A stretch of DNA of 64,000 nucleotides from the NCBI GenBank assembly GCA_963969365.1, contig OZ017749.1, forward strand, positions 434,001 through 498,000, given 5' to 3'. This DNA is from Asterochloris sp. CNOR1. Lineage: Eukaryota; Chlorophyta; Trebouxiophyceae; Trebouxiales; Trebouxiaceae. Below are positions 12,501 to 36,648 of the stretch, piece by piece. Both the position numbers and the translations under genes were made by a program. Each line of letters opens with the position of its first letter. Position 1 is the stretch's first letter. The notes under the pieces were generated by a model. That model saw only the letters and a list, made by a program, of their open reading frames with translations. It was not told the origin of the DNA and searched no databases.

Positions 12501-15500
12501 TGCCATCTGCTGATGTTGAAAGGTAACCTCCTGCAATGGGGAGCCGCCTTTAATAAATCTGGCTGCACAAACCTCACTGCATGCAAGACTGGCGTCCTGA
12601 CTCAAGCGCTGCTCACTGGCAGTTGCTGATGACCCAAAAGGGTTCAACTGCAGCTCAGTCACAGGCAACATGATGGGCACAGCTGCTTAATGAGTGCAAT
12701 TGTGGCTGTGATCATCATTGGTTGTTACAGCATCACATCATCATCTGCTGGCCAGGCAGGCTTGTCAGCAGGAAGGGGCCTCAAGTGGCCGTCATTGCAC
12801 AGGCACAGCCTTCACATTGTCAAGCAGACCCAGTGCATGTCTTGATCACCAACAAACCACAAGTCTCTCCACAGCTTGCACATCTGAAGATGATCCAGAC
12901 GGGGCTTGCAACCTCTGGCAGCCAATGAGATGTGCATCAGGGCAGGGCAGTGCATGCAGGCGTGGTGTTGGAGTTATGATATCAGCAGCACATTGCAGGA
13001 CGGTTCCTGGCTCTGTGAACAAGTGACAGGGGCAGCCTCTGTGTATAACTGTAAGAACTGTTGCTTGGGCTGCACGATTTGGGCTTGCACCTGTTGCAGA
13101 ATGGGCTGCCTGGCTGCAGCAAGTGTGCCGCAATATGTCGGCCATCGCCAAGCAGCTGGACTCACATTGTTCTCCAGGTCGGTCTTGGGCGGCGAGATCT
13201 GGAACTGGATGAGGCCGATCTTGGCATTCTCCATGCGTGTGGGGCCCCCTGCGGACTTGGCAGCCTTGTGGTCAAACACCATGCCCTCCACCTGCTCTGA
13301 GTCGTCCACCGTCCCCCCCAGCTTGGTGACCACCTTGATGTCCTTTAGGTCCAGGCTGCAGGCGGGCAACTCACAGATGCGCATGTACATTTGACCAAGT
13401 GGGAACCTGTGCAGCCCTGCCAAAACAAGGCTGCCCAATTGCCCTGCATCAGTTGGCATGAGTCCAGGCTGCAGGCAAAGAAGGAGGGCTTGGAGTGACA
13501 GTTGGGGATAGCAAGGTCGACGATTTCTTGCAGGAGGTGCATGTCAGCAGGCAGGCAGGGCCTGCACAGCCATGAGGCAGCACATCCTGAGCTTGTGGCC
13601 ATGCACTGCCAGCTTGGCAACCACCTTGATGGCCTTCAGGCTGCAGGCAGGGGGTGATGGGGCACAGCTACGTGTTTTCCCAATCTAAGCTGCCCAAGAG
13701 GCTTCACAAGTGGGCTGCAGGAAGCAGAGGGTGCACGGTACTGGCCGCAGGGCAGTCAAATCTGTGGCTTGGCTATTGGCATGTGTCAGGTCTGGCATGC
13801 AGGAAGGCAAGAGGTGGGGGGCTCTGGCAGCAGTGCAGTCAGCATCACCCTCACCGTTCCAGATCGACCATCAGGGAGAAGTGAATGCGGGTATGGTTCC
13901 CATCCACGGTGCCAGAAGTTTATGAGACAGGTGGCAAGCTGGGCAGACGCTAAACCCAGCAGGCCTGCAAGGCCTTGGGGGTCACACGGCTCACTCTCCA
14001 GGTGCAGGGTGCAGCCAAGCCCACACTGCGTGCAGCTCACAAGTTGCAGCGCTTAGGGGTGCAGCTTTGCCTGCCTCTCCCCCAACAACTAGGCTGAACA
14101 AGCAGCTCAACACACCCCGCTTACGACCTCAACTGACAGGCCCTGCAGCTGACGAGCCCTGCAGCTTACTTGCCCATTTGACAAGCTTGATAAACTCACA
14201 AGTCAGGGCGCTCTGGATCCAGCACCTTCAGCACGCTGTCCACTGCCATGGGGGACAGCAGGCTGGAGTACTGTGAAACCACCTTGCTGCTCAGAGATCT
14301 GCAACGCAGGCAGCAAGGGCTGTCAGGGCAATTGGCATGTAATGACTGCTACTGTGTCAGGGGAGGTCTCAAACATGACCGAGGTATCAAGGACCTGCGA
14401 GCACGTAGCCAGGGGCCTTTGGTGTGCCAGTGAGCCCCTTTGCTGTGCTGCTGCCGCATAAGAAGTAAGTGTCAAGCTGAGCACGCGGCAAGGGGCTGTC
14501 AGGGGGATGAGCACACAACTCAATGCCAGCACGTACAAGGTGTGACCAAGCCATTGCGCTCCAGTCATGTCATGTTGGCAACAGGGGCCCTTGGTCAGTG
14601 CTGGTTGTCAAGGTGCTGCTTCTGCTAGTTGATGCAGATCATAGGTCCAAGATGCACCACATGGCTGCCGTGAATGCAGGCACTGCAGCAGGCAGCAGCT
14701 GGGGCTGCATGCGGTCGTGCAGGCAGCCGGGTTGCAGGGCTCACGTGTTGGCGGCCTTGATCAGCGCAGCCCTGTCCGCCAGGTCAACAGGAATGGACAT
14801 CCCCTCCAGCACCTGCATGGGCCAGGGCCAGTGGTTTCTCTATGTGGAAAAGCAACGCAGACACCAGACAAATGTTGTTTGTAAGGCTAAACGCCACCAG
14901 TCCAGCTAGTTCGGCCTGTAAGCTGGTCAGTTGGAATCCCATTCTGTGCTGGTGCACATGCTGTGCCTCGCTGGAAACAGGCAGCAACAGTAGGATTGCG
15001 GTCAGCGGGACTTTGCCTCCTGCACGGCCTTCAGGCAAACATCTCCACAGCAGCTCCTACCTGCTCTCCCTGCCAATGCACAAGCTGTGCCATGCTTAAG
15101 CAGAGCACACCACCACTGCAATGCAGAGTCTCCAATGTACTTGTGATTCGCAGAGCACCTCAAGGTGCTCCCCGCCTGGGCCCCTGACAAGGCATCTGGT
15201 CATTGCCTCCTGCATGTGCTGTGCCCTGCTCTGTTAACAATGCCCGCCCAAAGGCCGCAATCGCCTGCCAAACACCGTGTCTCAAGCAACAGACCTCATT
15301 TGCCATTTGCATGGCGCTTAGGAAAGCCCCTTGAAATCCTCGGGGGTTGCCTCAGAGCACCACTGATTGCTGAAGGACGCCATCAGGAAGGCCTCTAAGA
15401 CTGTACGGCATTGCCCTTCTGATCATGTTGAGTGCAGCACACCTCGTTGGCCTTCTGGGCAGCCTTCAAGAAGGCGTCCGAGATGATGGTGGGGTGCACG

Positions 15501-16891
15501 CCACGCTCCAGAAGGTCCAGGCACTTCTTCAGCAGCGCCCCACAGATCACGGTCACTGAGGTTGTCCCGTCCCCAGCCACAATGTCCTGCAGCACCATGC
15601 AGACATGTGTGAGCATGTGCAGTGACTGCTGCCTCTTCTGAGCTGTGACATCCACCTGACAAGGGGTGGTGCCTTGGCACCTTGGGACTTACTAGTATCA
15701 TGGTTGTTGTTGTAAACGAAGCAGCCCTGTAAACCTCCACTTTGACCCATCCCTCGCCCAGGGTGGAGACTGCAGCCAGCCCTGCCAGTCCGCAAGACTG
15801 CTGGGAAACCGCCACACAGCAGCATGGCCAAGCATTGTACAGCTTGTGTGTCTCGTCCCCATGTGAAGAGCTTGCAGTAGAGGCTGCCAGCAGCCAGTGG
15901 CAGTCCAGCAGAGAGGTGAAACCATGATCACCTTCGACTTCATGAGCTGCACCAGAATGTCCACAGAGCTCGTAGCTGAGTCAGCCGAGGACAGCCGGCA
16001 GCTCAGGAGACGAGAGCACCCCTGGCTGCCTGTGAGTCAGCCAATCCCCATCAGAATCTTGTTAGCTGACCCCATCCACGCAGAGTTGCTGGGCCTAGCA
16101 AGGAGAGCTGTATTCCAGGACAGGAGTGGAACACGACTCACCTGTGACTTGGCCAGCTCCACCAGCATCTTGGCAGCTGGCTGGGTCACAATCATCTTGT
16201 TCAGGATGGTGGCGCCATCGTTGGTAATGATAACCTCCCCATCAGCTTGGCAGACCTGCACCAGGCAGCAGAGAGACTCTGTTGCAAGGGTCTGTGAAGT
16301 GCTCGGAGAGGCGCCCAGCATCGGCACTTTGCCATCAGGCAGCCGGCCACCAGACATGCAGCATGTCATGGCACATTCTTGCCCTCAGGCAGCATGCCCC
16401 ACGTCTGCTTGCCTGCAATATGGCTGCAGAAAGGTGGTGTAATGGCCAAGTCAGCAGGCATGTCCCAGGATGACGGGCAGTCCTGCCACTAAACCACAGG
16501 CAAAGTGGTGGACATGTTCTCAGGCAGCTGGCGTACCATCTTGTCCATTCCGCGAGGACCCAAGCTGGTCCTGACTGCATCGGCCACTGCCTTCGCGGCC
16601 TCAATGTTGGTGATGCGAACATCCTTCTTCTTGGAGTTTTGGCTGCAGCAGCAGGGGGCAGCAGGAGGCGTTGGCAGAAGCAGCAAGCCTCTTGGCAGCG
16701 GTGAAATCACTGGGCACATTGTCTTGAGCTGATGGCTGCGCAGAGCAGTTTAAATAGCTCTGATCTGATCCTGGGAGGGCTGCCATCAACGCAGAACATC
16801 ATGTCAGGCCTGCACATTGGGACATGTGCATCTTGGCGCACTTGTAGGTGTCTCCCTTGGCCTTCCTCGGGGCCACAGCTTCGACCGCCAT
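9513..16891 (-). CDS. CCT4: T-complex protein 1 subunit delta (CCT4)
   Basis: A complete 13-exon model with unbroken phase gives 532 residues, close to the family's usual length. Exons: 16891-16842, 16642-16537, 16255-16142, 15586-15443, 14812-14745, 14298-14200, 13355-13166, 12435-12274, 11643-11497, 10951-10721, 10361-10204, 9862-9756, 9535-9513. The start reads [16 protein letters not shown], and the last micro-exon supplies DDIVPTR before the stop. Diagnostic segments are [20 protein letters not shown] (nucleotide site), [21 protein letters not shown] (with the hydrolytic Asp), [37 protein letters not shown] and [20 protein letters not shown]. These identify the delta subunit of the cytosolic CCT/TRiC ring that folds actin, tubulin and WD-repeat proteins. 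The usual GGGAPE motif reads GGAAPE. Introns are long for the exon sizes; the one after the sixth exon (13356-14199) carries a relic of exon 7. Confidence 0.97.
13610..13650 (-). repeat. Decayed copy of CCT4 exon 7 start inside the preceding intron
   Basis: This stretch closely repeats the start of CCT4 exon 7 (about 13319-13361): it keeps the bases for TKLGG...VV, the upstream CTGCAG acceptor and part of the pyrimidine-poor flank. It lies about 290 bases upstream in the gene's own intron. A shorter copy of the acceptor region lies at 13461-13477. Confidence 0.6.
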
Positions 16892-17854
16892 CTGCACCTT
16901 TGAGATGGTGGGCGATTGATGCAATGCTTCAGTGATGCCCGCCGCTGCAAATGCAGACCTGGCGGTGGTGACTATATCGACGAGCTGAGCCCCCAGCAGG
17001 CCAAGGGCGCAGCTTCTGATCTCTTTGTTGCCCCGCTGAGCTTTGATTACAATCGACTGAGCTTGTTTTGTGGCATTCACAACGGGCTCAGCAGTTGCCA
17101 GCTGGGGAGTCTTCTGCCTTCCAAAGAGGTGCTTGGCAGTTGAATTGGCCAGGCAGGAGCATTTGGTCAGCATAGTTGCTTGTGGGCGCTGCATTTCTGG
17201 AGACACGGCGCACAGGCTGCCCCAACTCAGACCTCCAAGTCTGCAGCAAAGCGCTGTGCCTGCCCACTTACAGTGAGAGGGTTGCTGTGCTGACAGGGTC
17301 TTGTGTCATCATGGGAGTCTTGTATCCACCATGGCTGGCCCATGCATGGCGCACAGCCTGGCCCCTCTCCTTAGTCTCTTCAGCTGCTGCAGGCGAGCGG
17401 GCACCTGAGGCGCCTCACAGAGGAGTCCTGCAAGCTGCGCATGTTGCAGTTGCTGCATGGTGGAGCCTAGCATAGGGCAGGCTTCAGCGGACATGTTGCA
17501 GCCGTGACCGCTTCCCTCTACGGCTGGCTGCCTGCCCCAAAACGCCGACCTGCTGCGCGGCAGGCAGCTGCGGACACTGGGTGTTGCTGCAGCGCCAAGC
17601 CCAGCCGGATTCTGTTGGCAGCACTAGCGCCGCTGCCGGCAGCCTCTGAGCGTGGCCGGGGGCAGTGCAGGGAGCCAGCAGGCCCGGAACAGCAGACAGT
17701 GGCCTGCTCTGGTCAGCAAGCGTGCCACAGCGCACTGCCAAGCCGCGCTGCAACGGGCAACAGGGCTCAACGCGGCCAGCGGGGCCAGCACCTCAGTGCA
17801 AGGCAGCCAGAGCCCTGCTCCAGCCACAGCTGAGAGGGAGGCTGGCTGCAAAGG
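16892..17854. promoter_or_regulatory. Divergent promoter region CCT4 / PI4KB
   Basis: These 963 bases lie between the ATG of CCT4 (minus) and the ATG of PI4KB (plus), so both promoters and 5' UTRs should be here. Long open frames in both directions show no recognisable domain. I see no TATA box or other specific motif. Head-to-head placement is observed; co-regulation is inference. Confidence 0.4.
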
Positions 17855-30520
<12,666 letters not shown>

Positions 30521-31081
30521 GCAGCTGGCCTGCACTCTGTCAGCTGCAAATATGACTGGCAGTCTCAGGCCCTTGGAGGGTCAGCTGCATCATGCTAGGG
30601 ATCAAGTTTCGGCCTTTAGCTCCGTGAGGCAACACCTCTGTCTTCTGAACAAGTCATGACAACGGGCTTTCCCCTCTGCATCTGCTGTTGTTTCATTGGG
30701 CCCTTTCCCGTTTAAAGTATCGCATCCTGACTGCATGCAATCAATCTTCTGCCAACTTCTCTGTAACATGCACCTGACAAGGAGTCAGCTTGTTGGGGAA
30801 ACAGGGCCATGGTGATGTATTGTCAATGTGCCTGTTGCAACCATCAATTGAGGGATATGCTGGGTCTTTAGCATTGCACGTCAGTATTGCAGACAAGGTC
30901 GTTTGGCAGCTTGACACATGAAGTGCCCATGGAAGCGTTTGCAATCCTCCTTACTACGTAAGAAACCCTCCTCATTACAGCCCGCAAACTGTCCTTTGAT
31001 AGCTCACATTGTTCAGATGTTTGATCAGAAAGCTGGACATATGGTACATGCTCCGAAGTTGTCAGGGAGGCAGTTCAGCGG
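30521..31081. other. Intergenic region downstream of PI4KB
   Basis: This contains the PI4KB 3' UTR and relatively AT-rich sequence. I see no coding signal. Confidence 0.4.
30757..30766 (+). terminator. Possible PI4KB polyadenylation signal
   Basis: A TGTAA, the usual chlorophyte poly(A) signal, lies near 30761, about 240 bases after the PI4KB stop codon. The assignment rests on the motif and distance only. Confidence 0.3.
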
Positions 31082-31532
31082 GTGGCGCAGCAGGTAGTGA
31101 CTTCAGCTGTGACAGCACAGTTTGGTAGCACATTTGGGCTACCAGCCAGGTACCAGGTACCACCCAGGTACCAGGTACCACCCAGGTACCAGCTAGCCCA
31201 AACGTGCTACCACACCGCATACGATAACGGTCAGGAGGCATTGGAACAAGATGACCAAGCGTTTGTCAAAGCACCCTGCATGAGTGGATCAGGTGACCTT
31301 CTTCTGCTGCAAGGCTGGCGGCTGCCACCACGCTGAGATGAGGGGCAGCTTGCTCCAGCCCGACTGGTATCCTAAAAAGGACAGAACATCATGCTTCACT
31401 GACACCAATTATCTCTGGGTCCAGCGGTGCGAACCCTTCCTCATCCATACAAATGGTGCACAAGAATACATCGTCCCTGCAAATCAAGGCTACTGTCTGT
31501 TACGAGTTTGGGTCGGCTTGCTGGGCAGGTAG
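31082..31532 (+). other. Weak coding signal with YQVPPR repeats, unrecognised
   Basis: Two overlapping open frames in different phases cover this stretch. The first encodes a short repeat of YQVPPR; the second includes FFCCKAGGCHHAE and PYKKD-like and QRCEPFLIHTNGAQEYIV segments. I recognise no family. The composition is less GC-rich than in flanking genes. It may be a short gene of one or two exons or a decayed fragment; no start or splice sites can be fixed. Confidence 0.2.
31146..31192. repeat. Tandem 18-bp repeat rich in GGTACC
   Basis: Two identical 18-bp units (31146-31163 and 31164-31181, CCAGGTACCAGGTACCAC) are followed by a partial third unit ending at 31192. Each unit itself holds two GGTACC palindromes. 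Confidence 0.9.
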
Positions 31533-31545
31533 CATGATGAGGAAC

Positions 31546-33726
31546 CTACACTATGTGCATTGTGACAGTTGAGACCGGCTGCAAGTATGACCAATAGCAG
31601 CCAAGCTGTGGCGCAACGGATATTCCTGTGCCTTTGACATCGAGCTTGCCGTCAGTGATGGAGACCGGAATGGGCGTCTCCATCTTTGGCCTGACCCAGA
31701 GGATTTTCAGTTTACCTGCAGCAGAGCGCAGCATCACTTCTTTCAATTATCTGATGCACATAGCTGCTTGCAAAGCATCTCGGCAACGGCTGGAGAACAA
31801 GATGCCATGCAAGGAACAGGTCTCAAACGCAGGGGTTCTGCCACTTGCTCCCTGCACAATGCCGTCTGGAGGCTCATGCATGGCACATTCCAGCTGCAAT
31901 GCTCTGCTGGAATCCTGCAGCCATTGACAACAGCGCTGCATGCAAGCTGCTCCCTCACACAGCTCAGCATGCCACACAGCCTCCTGGTGTGACCACTGTG
32001 ATGCCAGGACCCTACGGCAAATGGATGCCAGCTTGCCAGCAGGGCAGCATGGCGGTTGGGCAACCCCATGAGATTGCATCTCACCCCCTGCACACATGGA
32101 GTCAGCTGGCTGTGCAACAGCTGCAAGGTGCCTCCGATGGGCAGGCTGCTCCAGCCAGCACCTCAGCTTGAAGCAATCCATGCAGCCGCCCTCATCATGG
32201 ACACAGCAACAGCCCAGCTGCCCCATCAACACTGCTGAGGCGGCGCAACAAGCTGCTGCCTGTGCAGCACAATGTCAAGGAAACTGGGTTCGGCATCGCA
32301 GCAAACAGGGCAGAACCGTGAAGTGCAGATGGCCCTCGAGATGGCACTTGATGCACCTTCGAGGCTGCCCCTGCAGATCCTCACCTGTGCCTGCATGCTC
32401 CTGCTTGTGCACAGGCCCTGCTGGCAGGACCCACGTTGCCTTGCTGTCGCACCCCATGCAGGTAAGGTACCTCTGCAGCCCTTGCCAGACCCTGCTGACC
32501 TGCAGGTGCTGCCTGGAATCCGTGGATGCAGGCGAGCCTCCTCCAGGTCTTACCCGTGAGTTCCTGTGGCCTGAAGTTTCGTAGCGCCAATGAGCCTGTG
32601 TGACAGGGGGCTCAGCACCACCTGTTGCCGCACCCTGGCGCACATGCTTACATGCAAATGACGCTGCCCAACCAGTAGGTGCCCCGTTGCCCTCTGCTCT
32701 GCTGATGCGGACCAGCCCTGTGAGTGGAGCTTGCCCAACAAATTCCTTGCTGCGTACTCCAGTGTTGCATATATTTTCAACAGCTCAGCAGCCCCCGCAG
32801 GCATGGCGCAAAAGCTAATTTTGCGCTTGATGCCTGTCAGCAGGCAGCCCAGTGCTCTCAGCGCTGCAACCACAACCAGCAGCCAATTGCGTGCACCTCA
32901 CCTCGGGATAGAGCCTGGCAGACAGAGGCTCACCTGACAGCACCCCGCACTGTATGTTGTCACTCACCCCTCAACCCATACCCTGCAGCTTTGACACCCA
33001 TGAACGCCAAAGACTTTTGCATGGACCAGCAGGAGGCCGACACCCTCGGCTGCGGCAGGACAGGCCACGAGGTGGTTCACGACGTCCACCAACCTCACCT
33101 GAGGGCTCGAGCATCAATTGGGCACTTGTTGCAGTACCCTGAAGAGGGCCTTCCAGGAGACACAGTGCTTGCCTGCCACATACATGCAGATGACCTTTGC
33201 AGCCCCGGCCAACATGCTGACCCTCTAGTGACGCCCACCCCAGCAGGAGGCTCATCCTCCTCACCTCTGCTGCTGCAGGTGGACGGACGCCTCCAGCAAC
33301 ACTCACCTGTGGGCTCAGCAATGAGAGCAACCACGGGCCCTGGTAGGAGGATCCTGACCAGACCTGCTTGCAAGGCAAACCAGAACAATCTCTGCAAAAC
33401 ATGCTCAGTGCCTCGCGCCTAGACATAGCAGGGTGGCCCCAGCTTTGGGGTTCCACACAGTGCCACCCGGGTTGCTCACCTGTGCAAGGTGTGAGGCCAT
33501 CTGGGTTGAACTTTGCCAAGAGGAGCCTGATGAGGGCTTCAGGGAGTGCTGGTGGCTCTCTCAGCATGGCCACATCTGCAGTGCACAGCGCCACCGGCGT
33601 CCTCAGCCCCTTGTCGACCAGGACTTTGAGGTCTCTCTCAGAGAAGCCGATGAGGACGCCCTGTGCCAGCTGCTCCTCTGCCAGCAGCTGACGCATTTCA
33701 GCAGCATTGCATGCTGCCCAGGGTTC
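31546..33726 (-). CDS. Hypothetical gene, two plausible exons
   Basis: An exon at 33726-33480 (minus) has good borders and encodes a helical segment including GFSERDLKVLVDKGLRTPVA and PEALIRLLLAKFNPDG. This looks like a helix-hairpin or small helical domain. A possible terminal exon at 31714-31546 encodes KLKILWVRPKMETPIPVSIT and DGKLDVKGTGISVAP before a stop. Between them, MPAGAAELLKIYATLEYAAR (near 32810-32750) may be another exon. I cannot join these into one model or recognise a family, so they may belong to different genes. A link with the CRN-like genes at the left of the window is only a guess from the helical segment. Confidence 0.25.
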
Positions 33727-34141
33727 CTGTGCAGCACAAAAGCATGAACTTGGCTCATTGGGACCAGCTTCTCCCTGTACAGCATGCCAATGTCTTGACA
33801 GGACTCCTTCTGCATGCAGAGCGGTCTTTTGGTGGAACAATGTGCAGATTGTGCTTGTTAGAGTTTGCATGCCCTTGGTTGAGTGTCACCTGCGTCTGCT
33901 GCTCCGCTGCAGCCATGGTGGCAGGAAGGCCCAGTGGGTTTTCAGACTGTAACACAGGATTCAAGGGCAGCACGAGTCACCCGACAACCAGCTGTAAGTA
34001 TGCTCACAGCAGCTGCTGCCCCTCAGGCAAGGGCGCTTGCATGCTCACATTTTTCCTTCGTGTCATGATCGACCATGACAAATATAACATGTGAGCATAA
34101 GTTGCCTGGCACCTGGACTGCATTGTGCTGCTTGATTGAGT

Positions 34142-35892
34142 ATGTCCCCGGCTGCCATCATGTCTCGTCCAGGGGGCCCAGGCAAGGTGGTGCACTGGCC
34201 AGGTGCGCTCTCAGCCATACAGCAGCTGCACCACACCATGCAAGGCAGCAGCAGCAGCATGGCCCAGGCAGCTGTCAGCGTCCTTCAGCTACAGGATGAG
34301 ATCAGCGAGGTAATGTTGTTTGGGCACAAAGGAGGTCGATGGCAACATGACTGCACGCCGTGTCCTGAGCGTCGCCTACATGTTTGCCCAAGGCCTTCCC
34401 CAATCTGCTGCCGCCGCAGATGCTGGGTTGACCTGGGCAGCGCTGGCCAACTCAGCGTCAGTCAGGGCGCAGATCTCTTCAACAGTACCAGCAGGCCAGC
34501 AGAAGGCTCATCAGGCCGCAGCGGCTGCTGTGGTCGCCATGAGTCCACTGTCAGAGGCCGCAGGCTGTGCACAGGTGACAGAGTCGCAGCCAGCTGTAAC
34601 CTTGATGCTTCTTGTTGACCTTGTTGCTTCCTGAACCTTGATGCTTCTTGTTGACCTTGTTGCGTCAGTGAACAGCATCATCCAGACAGCCTCACAGCAT
34701 CAAAATCGACATCATCTCCCCCCCTCCCCCCCAATCTTGCCCTGTCCTCTGCTATGTCTCATTTTGCCAACTACAAGTCCCAAGCTCCCTGGCATGGCAT
34801 CACCATGGCAGAGCTCAAGGCACATTTCCCAAACTGGGTTTACAACAACGACCAACTCTGCGAGGCATTCATTTGCCCCGTGGAGGATTGCCCTGTATTG
34901 GGGTATCGCACCCGCCACTCGTGGTGTAACCACGTCAACAACAACAACGAAGCAGACCATGCAGCGCTTCGAACGGGCAAAGTGTGAGCGGCAAGTTCTT
35001 CCCTGCTGTCAAGTTCTTTCTTGTGTCAGGTCACTCACGCCGCCATGTCTCCGCAGGCTACATCCCATGGGTTGGAAAAGGCAGCTGATAGCTGGCCAGG
35101 GCGGAGAGGATGCCTCCATTGAGTGGGATGACACAAACTGCAGGCATGCAGCGTATGCTGTAGGATCCAGTTTCAGCGAGTGCGGCAGGGAGCCCACAGA
35201 CCTGCAGATAGCTGCTGAGAGTGTTGCAGAGGAGGACGAGGTGGGTTGCTGTGGATATACTGCTGCCAGAGCACACGCTGTCTGGTCAATGCTATGCTGC
35301 CTGGCCTTGCACACAAACACACACAGTGGGCTGCCGCGCTGCCGCTGGGAGTCAGTGATGCTGCTGTCTGCAGCCGCTGCCTAGACTGACACATTAACAT
35401 TGGCCAACATGCGTGCAGGCATAACCCCATTCATGTCATTGCAGGTGAACCAGTCCCCAGCAGCAACCCCCCCCACTGCCAATCTGTCTATACAGGGACA
35501 GATCGATGCCACTCTAGTACTTGGCCAGATTAGCATGACAGACAGGCTCACGGCAGACAGAGTGCGTCTCAAGGCTCTGCTGGCCAAGGACCTTGAGGAG
35601 AGGTGCAAGCCTCTGCACATGCTCATGAAGGAGCACAGCACCATCCGCCACAAGCTGGTGAGCTTGCTTGATGGCGCAAGCAACTGTGCAGACAAGGTCC
35701 ACATCAGGCTCACACAAGGCCGGTTTCTGGCTGCAGGAACAGTTGCAGAACGATCAGGAACATGTTTTAGAAGCAATTGATAGAGAGAAGGAGGCCATTC
35801 AAGATTTCAAATATGAACAGAGATCCAAATTGGCACAGTTTGATAGTAGTGCTTTTCCCAATGGTTATGTGCCTCCTGATGAGTTCTGCTGA
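34142..35892 (+). CDS. Unknown protein with CxxxxC...H zinc-finger-like exon and coiled-coil C-terminus
   Basis: The gene starts at ATG 34142 (MSPAAIMSRPGGPGKVVHW), and the first exon ends at a GAG-GTAATG donor near 34310. A likely second exon (from about 34332) includes GNMTARRVLSVAYMFAQGLP. An open segment with its own ATG at 34754 encodes FICPVEDCPVLGYRTRHSWC followed by NHV and ADH. This C-x4-C plus His arrangement resembles a BED or C2H2-like finger and may be an exon of this gene or the start of another. The last three exons are in phase: about 35080-35240 (DASIEWDDTNCRHAAYAVGS), about 35445-35655 (LTADRVRLKALLAKDLEERC) and about 35739-35892 (EHVLEAIDREKEAIQDFKYE, ending PPDEFC). The final exon is markedly AT-richer and uses different codons from its neighbours. 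No function can be assigned. Confidence 0.45.
34598..34664 (+). repeat. Tandem 36-bp duplication
   Basis: A 36-bp unit starting AACCTTGATGCTTCTTG (34598-34633) is followed by a second copy (34634-34664 identical, then diverging). It lies in a probable intron of the unknown gene. Confidence 0.9.
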
Positions 35893-36316
35893 TGAGACTT
35901 TGATACTTATGCATTTCCCAATGGTTAGGCGCTGTGCTTGCTAACCTCCCCTGCTGCCCCTGCATCTGCAGCAGGCACAGCTTGCAGGCAGTCTGTCACG
36001 CTCTGCCTAACAGACACAGCATCTCCCCTTGAAAACCCAAAAAGACGACATCAGGCTGGTCAACAATCATGTCTATTGTCAAGCAAATGGTGCTTGCTAC
36101 AGTCCTTTAAGCACATGCAGCACACAACGCAGAGACACAAAGCTGATCAGAAAGAGAAGGCATGGCTGAATTAGGTGCAGAGTCTCATGTTCTTGGGGGT
36201 GGCTTTTAAACACAAAAGCTCAGTTGGTGTGCTCTGCCTTAGCCAGGTACAAAGTAGATGACTCAGTACTGCTGAGCCTCCTTCTGCGCCTGCTTCTCCT
36301 GCTTCTGCAATCCAAC
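35893..36316. other. Intergenic region
   Basis: Apart from the 29-base relic near its start, I see no coding or regulatory signal in this stretch. Confidence 0.35.
35899..35927 (+). repeat. Relic of the last-exon sequence just after the stop codon
   Basis: These 29 bases (TTTGATA...CCCAATGGTTA) repeat 35839-35867 of the last exon of the preceding gene, 60 bases downstream and just past its stop codon at 35890-35892. Confidence 0.6.
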
Positions 36317-36583
36317 ATGATGGACAGTTTTGCTCCAAAAAGCATGCACAAGTTTGCATGTAATGCAGACTTTCTCATGCGTCACACAAAGGCAAAGCCC
36401 AGGCAGTACACACAGACAGACCTGGATGACAGGTGTGGGGTCCGTGGCCTTGCGTCCATGCAGCAGGTTGCTGATCTTGCCACCAACTCTGCACAGCAGA
36501 AATTTTTGCTCTCAAACGATGGGCATCTGCAACACACCAAGAAAGGCCACAACCTAGGGCCAGAACCTGTAGAGCTTGGCTAG
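36317..36583 (+). CDS. Small hypothetical ORF, 88 residues
   Basis: An uninterrupted frame from ATG 36317 to the TAG at 36581-36583 encodes a polar, basic protein with SMHKFACNADFLMRHTKAKP and QTDLDDRCGVRGLASMQQVA. It has no recognisable domain. It lies 65 bases from the convergent end of the Gly-rich gene. It could be an independent small gene, a terminal exon or chance. Confidence 0.2.
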   Translation: MMDSFAPKSMHKFACNADFLMRHTKAKPRQYTQTDLDDRCGVRGLASMQQVADLATNSAQQKFLLSNDGHLQHTKKGHNLGPEPVELG

Positions 36584-36648
36584 CCCTACAAAGGGGACTA
36601 CTTCAAAGAACCTGACTTCAAGGGAACTTCCCCAAGATTTTCAATAAC

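Noticed and set aside
32971-33870. A 299-codon uninterrupted minus-strand frame as a single-exon gene
   Set aside because: Only the part at 33726-33480 looks conserved and has splice borders; the rest reads as low-information sequence.
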